From Tahibacter amnicola (GTDB lineage Bacteria > Pseudomonadota > Gammaproteobacteria > Xanthomonadales > Rhodanobacteraceae), in the NCBI RefSeq assembly GCF_025398735.1, contig NZ_CP104694.1:1265001-1329000 (forward strand): a stretch of DNA of 64,000 nt, given 5' to 3'. The translations under genes and the position numbers were made by a program. Below the pieces are notes generated by a model. It searched no databases. It saw nothing but the letters and a program-made list of their open reading frames with translations, and was not told the origin of the DNA. This document shows positions 55,347 to 61,844 of the stretch, in pieces; position 1 is the stretch's first letter, and every line of letters begins with the position of its first letter.

Positions 55347-58220
55347 ATGGACGAACATTACGGGCAGTACGTCAAGCCGCGACTGGCGAAAGTGCTGCGG
55401 GCCATCGGGCTCGATGTCCGCTACGAGCGGGCGCAGGGCGACTACATGTACTACCGAGACGCCAGTGGCGCGGAGCGGCGCGTGCTCGACCTCCTCGGTG
55501 GGTACGGCGCCCTGCTCCTGGGGCACAATCCACCGGTCGTACTGGATGCGGCCCGCCGCATGCTGGATGCCGGCGTGCCGGTGCACGCGCAATTCTCCTT
55601 GCGCGGCAAGACCGGCGAGCTGGCGCGGGCGCTCAACCAGATCGTGCGTCGCGACAGCCGCAGCGATACCGATTTCGTGGTGACCCTCGCCAACACCGGC
55701 GCCGAGGCGATCGAGGCCGCGATCAAGCACGCGGAACTGGAGCGGGTGAAGAAGCTCGAGCGCCTGCTCGATGCCATCACGCTCAACATCGAGCACGTCC
55801 GTGACGCGATCCGCCGCGGCGTGGTGGAGATCCCGCCGGATCTGTACGAATCCACCGACATGCGCGAGTACGTCTTCGACGTGCGCAGCTTTGATGACCT
55901 GATCGTGGCGCTGATCAATCACAACAGCAAGGAAATGGCGCGCCGACCGATCTTCCTGGCGCTGGAGAAGTCCTTCCACGGCAAGCTGGCCACCAGCGTT
56001 CAGCTGACCTGGAACAAGAACTTCCGCCGCGCCTTCCAGTCGCTGGGTCTGAAGACGCGCTTCATCGCGATGAACGATGCTGCCGCGCTGGACCGGATCG
56101 CCCGGGAAGAGGAGAGCGAGCTGTTCGACGTCGGCATCGTCGACGGCAAGGTCGCACTGATCCGGCGGCCGTGGCCGCAATACGCGGCCTTCCTGCTCGA
56201 ACCGATCCAGGGCGAGGGCGGTATCCACAGCGTGGATGTGGAATTCGGACGCGCCATCCGCGCCTTCTGCAACCAGCAGGACTGCCCGCTGATCATCGAC
56301 GAGATCCAGAGCGGCATGGGGCGAACGGGCGCCTTCCTCGCCTCCAGCCAGATCGGTTTGCGCGGCGACTACTACACCTTGTCGAAATCCCTCGGCGGTG
56401 GCCTGGCCAAGCTGTCAGCGCTGCTGATCCGGCAGGATCGCTACGACACGGACTTTGGTCTGGTTCACAGTTCCACCTTTGCGGAAGATGACTTCTCATC
56501 CGGCATCGCGCTGGCGGTGCTGGAACAACTGGAACGGGACGATGGCGCGCTCTACCGCCAGGCGGCGGAGCGGGGCAATGCGTTGAAGCGCGGGCTGGAA
56601 AGCCTGCGGGACCGCTATCCGGACGTGATCAAGGACATCCGCGGCCGCGGCCTGTTCCTGGGGCTGGAGTTCCACCCGCGTGACGCGGCGTACTCGCAGA
56701 TCCTGCGCACCACGGATTACGCCGACTCGCTGGGCTATTTCATCGCCGGCTACCTTCTGCGCATCGAAGGTATCCGCATCGCGCCGACCGGTAGTTCGCC
56801 CAACGTGCTGCGCTTTGAGCCGTCCGTCTACCTCGACGACGACGCCATCGCGCGGGTGGTCGACGCGCTCGACCGCGTCTGCCGCATTCTGCGTGCGGAA
56901 GACACGCTGCACCTGGTTTTCCCGCTCAGCTCGCCCGAGCGTGCACTGCCGCGAAACGAAATCCGGGAATTCGGCCGCGGCCACATCGAGATGCCGGTGG
57001 CGGCAGCGCCGATACGGCCGGCGCGCAAGGTCGCCTTCATCAACCACCTGATCAGCCCGGACTGGCTGCGCCAGGTGGAACCCGCACTGGCAGAGATGGA
57101 CGACAGCGAACTGCGCCGCTTCGTGCTCAACATGGCGGCCGTGAAGAAGAGCGCGCCGTATCCGGCGGTACGCATGCGTTCGCCGCTGGGCACGGCGGTG
57201 GACTTCATTCTCTATCCGCTTTGCGTGGCCTCCGAACAGATGGGCGACTGGCTGGTGCGCGCCGACCTGGAAGAGATCCGCGACGACATCGAAGAGCGCA
57301 TCGAATCGGCGCGCGAGGACGGTTGCGAGATCGCCGGGCTGGGTATGTACACCTCGATCGTCACGAACAACTGCACGGCGCTGACGATCAACGAAATGGG
57401 GCTGACGTCGGGCAACGCACTGACGGTGGCGATGTCCCTGGAGGCGCTGGAGCGCGCCGTGGCCGACCGCGGCTGGGACTTTGCCGAGATGGACGTCGCC
57501 ATTGTCGGCGCCGCGGGAAATATCGCTTCGACCTATGCGGCGATGCTGGCGGAGAAGACCACGCGCCTGACGCTGATCGGCAGCGGCCGCGACGGTTCGC
57601 GGGCGCGCATCCAGAAGACAGTGGAAGCGATCTACGACGCGGCATGGCAATCGCTGCTGCAGTCGGGAACGCCGCCGCGTGGACTGGTTGCGCGGCTGCT
57701 GGAGGAACCGCTGGTCAACGAATGGCTCCGCCAAGGGGCGCCGCGTGATGCGGGACGCCGGCTGCACGAGGCCCTCGTGGCGCGGCACGGCCACGACCCC
57801 TACATTCGAATCGGCACCATTGATGACATCCGCCGTTGCCAGGCCGTGCTGTGCGGCGCCAACGCGCCGGAGCCATTCCTGGATGCGGCGGTGTTCGCAC
57901 CGGATGCGGTGGTGTGCGATGTCGCTGTGCCGCACAACGTGCGCGCCGAGACGCTGGCGGGCCGCCCCGATGTGATCTACCTGCAAGGCGGCATCGTTGC
58001 CACGCCCAATGGCGAGAGCCTGCACCCGGGTGCACGCGCCTACCTCGGCGCCGGCCAGATCTATGCCTGCATGGCCGAGACGGCGGTGCTCGGCCTGTCG
58101 GGACACCGGGGCAACTACTCCTACGGGTCGATCACGCCGCAGCAGGTGCGCGAGATCGCAGCGCTGGCGCGCCTGCATGGTTTCGGCCTGGCGGATTTCA
58201 AGCGCGGCAATTCCTTGTAG
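55347..58220 (+). CDS. Fused class III aminotransferase / acyl-ACP-reductase-like enzyme
   Basis: A 957-residue two-domain protein. Residues 30-520 are a class III PLP aminotransferase: LANTGAEAIEAAIKHAE, LLEPIQGEGGIHSVD, LIIDEIQSGMGRTGAFLASS (Asp318) and the cofactor lysine K347 in TLSKSLGGGLAK. Residues 555-957 resemble cyanobacterial acyl-ACP reductase: TSGNALTVAMSLEAL, a Rossmann glycine motif VAIVGAAGNIASTYA (717-731), and YACMAETAVLGL where Cys908 matches the catalytic cysteine region. The expected reaction is reduction of the acyl-ACP thioester to an aldehyde, then transamination to an amine. It recalls the reductase/aminotransferase TamH of tambjamine synthesis; whether relatives without a pigment cluster are known I cannot say. 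The order of domains is stated from sequence; substrate is inferred. Confidence 0.88.
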   Translation: MDEHYGQYVKPRLAKVLRAIGLDVRYERAQGDYMYYRDASGAERRVLDLLGGYGALLLGHNPPVVLDAARRMLDAGVPVHAQFSLRGKTGELARALNQIVRRDSRSDTDFVVTLANTGAEAIEAAIKHAELERVKKLERLLDAITLNIEHVRDAIRRGVVEIPPDLYESTDMREYVFDVRSFDDLIVALINHNSKEMARRPIFLALEKSFHGKLATSVQLTWNKNFRRAFQSLGLKTRFIAMNDAAALDRIAREEESELFDVGIVDGKVALIRRPWPQYAAFLLEPIQGEGGIHSVDVEFGRAIRAFCNQQDCPLIIDEIQSGMGRTGAFLASSQIGLRGDYYTLSKSLGGGLAKLSALLIRQDRYDTDFGLVHSSTFAEDDFSSGIALAVLEQLERDDGALYRQAAERGNALKRGLESLRDRYPDVIKDIRGRGLFLGLEFHPRDAAYSQILRTTDYADSLGYFIAGYLLRIEGIRIAPTGSSPNVLRFEPSVYLDDDAIARVVDALDRVCRILRAEDTLHLVFPLSSPERALPRNEIREFGRGHIEMPVAAAPIRPARKVAFINHLISPDWLRQVEPALAEMDDSELRRFVLNMAAVKKSAPYPAVRMRSPLGTAVDFILYPLCVASEQMGDWLVRADLEEIRDDIEERIESAREDGCEIAGLGMYTSIVTNNCTALTINEMGLTSGNALTVAMSLEALERAVADRGWDFAEMDVAIVGAAGNIASTYAAMLAEKTTRLTLIGSGRDGSRARIQKTVEAIYDAAWQSLLQSGTPPRGLVARLLEEPLVNEWLRQGAPRDAGRRLHEALVARHGHDPYIRIGTIDDIRRCQAVLCGANAPEPFLDAAVFAPDAVVCDVAVPHNVRAETLAGRPDVIYLQGGIVATPNGESLHPGARAYLGAGQIYACMAETAVLGLSGHRGNYSYGSITPQQVREIAALARLHGFGLADFKRGNSL

Positions 58221-58239
58221 AAAATGGGATAATAGAAAA

Positions 58240-59031
58240 ATGGAAATCATTGCCACTGAGCCGGTGACCGCTGCGGCGGTTCCGGCTGTCCTGGAAGGAC
58301 AGGTTGCATTCATTACCGGCGCCAGTCGCGGTGTCGGCCGCGCCATTGCCCTGCGCATGGCCAGCGAAGGCGCCGACATCGCCGTGCACTACCGTTCCGA
58401 TGAAGCAGCGGCGCACCAGGTGGCGGACGAGATCCGCGCGCTGGGTCGTCGGGTCGAGCTCTATCGCGGCAACATGGCTGATCGCGGCGATGTGGATCGC
58501 ATCGCCGCCACTTTCCGCGACCAGTTCGATCGCCTCGACATTCTCGTCAACAACGCGGGTGTGACCCGCGACAACCTGTTGCTCACGATGAGTGACGAGG
58601 AACTGACCGAGGTCATCACCACCAACCTGCTCGGGCCCATCCGGCTCACGCGCGCGCTGGCGATGATGATGCTCGGTCGCCGCTACGGCCGCATCGTGAA
58701 CATCTCCTCGTCGGCGGCGAGCAAGCCGGGGCGTGGACAAAGCAACTATGCGGCCGCAAAGGGCGGACTGGAAGCGTTCACCAAGGCGCTTGCCGTCGAG
58801 CTCGCACCCAAGGGCGTGCTCGTGAACGCGGTTGCACCGGGTGTGATCGATACCGCGATGTCCGAGCACATCCGTGCGCACGGCGAGGCGGAAATCTACG
58901 CCCGGCTGCTGCTCAAACGCATTGCGGAACCGAGTGAAGTGGCTGACGCCGTGATGTACCTGGCCAGCCCGCGCAATCGCTATGTCACCGGCGAGATCCT
59001 GCATCTCGACGGTGGCTTGAAGATGGCCTGA
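58240..59031 (+). CDS. Short-chain dehydrogenase, FabG-like ketoreductase
   Basis: A 263-residue NAD(P)H-dependent reductase. Cofactor loop TGASRGVG (26-33), LVNNAG (102-107), and the catalytic tetrad with S157/S158, Tyr170 and Lys174 in SNYAAAKGG are present; VNAVAPGVIDTAMSE and ILHLDGGLKMA complete the family pattern. A likely job is reduction of the beta-keto group during chain building. The short AT-rich leader (AAAATGGGATAATAG) before its ATG contains a GATAAT box that could act as a weak internal promoter, but no -35 element is seen. Confidence 0.88.
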   Translation: MEIIATEPVTAAAVPAVLEGQVAFITGASRGVGRAIALRMASEGADIAVHYRSDEAAAHQVADEIRALGRRVELYRGNMADRGDVDRIAATFRDQFDRLDILVNNAGVTRDNLLLTMSDEELTEVITTNLLGPIRLTRALAMMMLGRRYGRIVNISSSAASKPGRGQSNYAAAKGGLEAFTKALAVELAPKGVLVNAVAPGVIDTAMSEHIRAHGEAEIYARLLLKRIAEPSEVADAVMYLASPRNRYVTGEILHLDGGLKMA

Positions 59032-59032
59032 C

Positions 59033-59785
59033 ATGACCACGCGAAACATCGTCATTACCGGCGCCGCCATGGGAATCGGCGCGGCCATCGCGCGGCATTT
59101 CGCTGGTGCCCGGTCTCACCTGAACTTGATCGATCGCGACGCCGCCGCGCTTGCCGATATCGCGGCAAGCTGCCGTGAGGCGGGCTCCGTCGTTGAAGCC
59201 ACCGTGGTCGACCTGGCCGATGCGGGTTGGCTGGCCCTGGTGCGCCCGCGCCTGCCGGGACAGGTCGACGTCCTGGTCAACAATGCGGGCATCTCGCCGG
59301 AGAATGACCCGGAAGATCGCCAGACCTGGGCGCGCGTCCTGGCCATCAACCTGGATGCGCCGGCGGCGCTGACGGCGGAATGTCTGCCGCGCATGCCGTC
59401 CGGAGCGCGCATCATCAATATTGCCTCGGTGCTGGGGCGTGCCGGCAAGGTACGCAATACAGCCTACTGCGCCTCCAAGCATGGCCTGCTCGGCTACACC
59501 AAGGCGCTGGCGCTGGACCTGGCGTCGCGCGGCATCACAGTCAATGCCGTCCTGCCCGGCTGGGTGGATACGCCGATGCTGCGCCGTGAGCTGGAGGCCC
59601 AGGCCGGCCAGGTCGGCAGCACACCCGAACAGGTGCTGCGCAACGCGCGCCGGCAGATGCCGATCAAGCGTTTCGTCCGCGAAGAGGAAGTGGCGGAAAT
59701 GGTGGCGTGGCTGGCCGCGTCTGCAGCATCCGGCGTAACGGCGCAGAGTTTCGTGGTCGACGGGGGCTATACATGCGGTATGTAA
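59033..59785 (+). CDS. Short-chain dehydrogenase
   Basis: A 250-residue dehydrogenase/reductase: TGAAMGIG (9-16), LVNNAGIS (81-88), S132, Tyr145 and Lys149 in AYCASKHG, and the end FVVDGGYTCGM. It starts one base after the previous SDR and shares only moderate similarity with it. It may act on a different intermediate (keto or hydroxyl) of the same product; it could also have a regenerating role. Its last codons overlap the next gene by 13 bases. Confidence 0.88.
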   Translation: MTTRNIVITGAAMGIGAAIARHFAGARSHLNLIDRDAAALADIAASCREAGSVVEATVVDLADAGWLALVRPRLPGQVDVLVNNAGISPENDPEDRQTWARVLAINLDAPAALTAECLPRMPSGARIINIASVLGRAGKVRNTAYCASKHGLLGYTKALALDLASRGITVNAVLPGWVDTPMLRRELEAQAGQVGSTPEQVLRNARRQMPIKRFVREEEVAEMVAWLAASAASGVTAQSFVVDGGYTCGM

Positions 59786-61011
59786 GTGCCGTACTGGTAC
59801 TGGCGGCATCGGGAGCCGCGGCGCCTGTGCCGGCCTTCGACGGCTCGATCGGCGCGGTATACAGCGCCGGCATTACCGACGGTGCCGCCTACGAGCGCGG
59901 CACGGTGCTGAAGCTGCGGTACGCGCAGTCGCTTGGCGGATTCGAGCTTCGAGCCGAGGCGCGGCACCGCTGGAATGACGCGGCCTGTGACGCATCTGCA
60001 CCGGCCTGCGACGCTTACCGCGCGCACTTCGACTGGCGTGAGCTGTACCTCGCGCGCACCTTCGGTGACTGGCAATGGTCAGCGGGGTTGCAGCAGGTCG
60101 TATGGGGCCGCGCGGATAACCTGCGGGTGTTTGATCTGGTCAATCCACTGGACCTGCGCGACTACGTGCTTCCCGACCTCGGCGACTATCGCCTCGCCGT
60201 GCCGATGTTGCGTGGGCTGGGGCCGGTAGGTGAGTGGACGGTGGAGGCGGTGTGGCTGCCGTACTTCACACCTACGCGCTTCGCCGCGGCGGGCTCGCCC
60301 TATGACCTGGATCTGCCGGGACGGATCGCATCACTGGGCTTGCTACCCGAAGGAGAGCGGCGGCCATCGCGAAACGTGCGCAATGGCGAGGTCGGAGTCC
60401 AGCTATCGACGACGCGGGGAGCGCTGGATATCAGCCTGCTGGGATTCAGCGGCTGGAACGACGATCCGGTCTACGCGCTGGATGATCCGGCGCGGGTGGC
60501 TGTGGGCGCTCAATACCGGCGCCAGATGACGTTCGGGCTTGGCCTGGCCTATGCGCTCGAAAGCGGCTGGGTGCTGCGCGGGGAATCGACCTTCACGCCC
60601 GATGCCGCCTATTCCGCTCTGGGGCAGGTCCGCGGCGTGGCCCGGGCCGGTACCTGGAACGTGCTTGCCGGCGCCGATTACACCTGGCGCGACTGGGTGT
60701 TCTCCTTCCAGCTCAATGACCGATGGATCGACGACTGGCACGCCTCCTACGGCGTGCCCGAGCACGCGTCCATCGCCACCGCATCGGCGACGGGTACGAC
60801 ACATCGCGGCCGATTCACGCATCGCCTGGCCTACAGCGTGATGCCGCAGAACGGTGATGGCGCCTGGCTTCAATGGCGCAGTGCATGGCAATTCAACGAT
60901 CGCTGGCAGCTGGAAGGCACGCTGGACCTGCTCAGCGGCGACGACACGGGTTTCTTCGGGCAGTTCCGCGACCGCGACCGGTTGCGCCTGGAACTGCGCC
61001 GCCAATTCTGA
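59773..61011 (+). CDS. DUF1302-like outer-membrane beta-barrel protein
   Basis: A 412-residue exported protein with an N-terminal signal-like segment (MRYVSAVLVLAASGAAAPVPA) and alternating beta strands through to a terminal aromatic residue (LRLELRRQF), as in barrels assembled by BAM. The segment GLQQVVWGRADNLRVFDLVNPLDLRDY matches the DUF1302 family, whose members often stand next to DUF1329 and RND/MMPL genes. Here it precedes a LolA-like protein and an MMPL transporter. Likely an exit pore or receptor for the product. Gene start inferred from the overlap with the SDR and the signal sequence. Confidence 0.8.
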   Translation: MRYVSAVLVLAASGAAAPVPAFDGSIGAVYSAGITDGAAYERGTVLKLRYAQSLGGFELRAEARHRWNDAACDASAPACDAYRAHFDWRELYLARTFGDWQWSAGLQQVVWGRADNLRVFDLVNPLDLRDYVLPDLGDYRLAVPMLRGLGPVGEWTVEAVWLPYFTPTRFAAAGSPYDLDLPGRIASLGLLPEGERRPSRNVRNGEVGVQLSTTRGALDISLLGFSGWNDDPVYALDDPARVAVGAQYRRQMTFGLGLAYALESGWVLRGESTFTPDAAYSALGQVRGVARAGTWNVLAGADYTWRDWVFSFQLNDRWIDDWHASYGVPEHASIATASATGTTHRGRFTHRLAYSVMPQNGDGAWLQWRSAWQFNDRWQLEGTLDLLSGDDTGFFGQFRDRDRLRLELRRQF

Positions 61012-61028
61012 CCGCTGGAGATGATGCA

Positions 61029-61844
61029 ATGACATCGAGACTATGCACACTGCTGCTTGGCGCCTGCCTTGCCGGCACCGCCGGCGCAACAACGCCGGAC
61101 GCCACGACGCTCATGGCCGAGGTGCGCCAGCGCAACGACGGGCAGGACGTCTACTCCGACCTGGACCTGGTCCTCATCGACGAAAAGGGCGGAACCCGCA
61201 CGCGCAAGCTGCGCTACTTCCAGAAGGACTTCGGTGGCGACGAAAAGCTGCTGTTGTACTTCACCGATCCGAACGACGTGAAAGGCGTCGGTTTCCAGAC
61301 GTTCACCTACGACGAGAAGGTCGGAAAGATCGACGACCAGTGGATCTACCTGCCGGCGTTCCGCCAGGTGCGCCGCATCGCGGCCACTGACAAGCGTGGC
61401 AGCTTCATGGGCAGCGAGTTTGCCTACATCGACCTTGAGAAAGTGCGTGTCACCGACTACACACAGAAGATCACCGGTGAGGAGTCGATCCTCGGGCGCG
61501 CCTGCTGGGTGGTGGAGCGGACGCCCTCCAGCGATGAAGTGGTTGCGCGGACGGGCTATTACCGCACCGTCGTGTGGGTCGACAAGGAGTCGGACGTGGT
61601 GCTCAAGCAGAGCTACTACGACGCCAAGGGCGTCGAGTTCAAAGTGATGACGGTGGCGCGCCTGGAGAAGGTGCAGGACATCTGGACCGTCATGCAGAGC
61701 GACATGCATGACCGCGTCAGCGACAAGAAGTCGAGCCTGGTGTTTTCCAACGTTCGCTACAACGTGGGGCTCGCCGACAAGCTCTTCGCCCAGTCCATCC
61801 TCAAGACCGGAGTCAGCGATGCAGACGTACCTCAAGCTCGTTGA
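61029..61844 (+). CDS. Outer-membrane lipoprotein-sorting-like protein
   Basis: A 271-residue exported protein: signal peptide MTSRLCTLLLGACLAGTAGA, then a LolA/LppX-like half-barrel with DLVLIDEKGGTRTRKLRYF, LLLYFTDPNDVKGVGFQTF, DDQWIYLPAFRQVRRIAATDKRGSFMGSEFAY and VVWVDKESDVVLKQSYYD. Proteins of this kind (COG2834) are regularly paired with MMPL/RND lipid exporters and probably shuttle a hydrophobic molecule across the periplasm. Its stop is 26 bases inside the transporter gene. Confidence 0.85.
   Translation: MTSRLCTLLLGACLAGTAGATTPDATTLMAEVRQRNDGQDVYSDLDLVLIDEKGGTRTRKLRYFQKDFGGDEKLLLYFTDPNDVKGVGFQTFTYDEKVGKIDDQWIYLPAFRQVRRIAATDKRGSFMGSEFAYIDLEKVRVTDYTQKITGEESILGRACWVVERTPSSDEVVARTGYYRTVVWVDKESDVVLKQSYYDAKGVEFKVMTVARLEKVQDIWTVMQSDMHDRVSDKKSSLVFSNVRYNVGLADKLFAQSILKTGVSDADVPQAR

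Noticed and set aside
56496-58379. 627-residue leftward frame inside the aminotransferase-reductase gene
   Set aside because: Antisense of a gene with clear catalytic motifs and no family match of its own.
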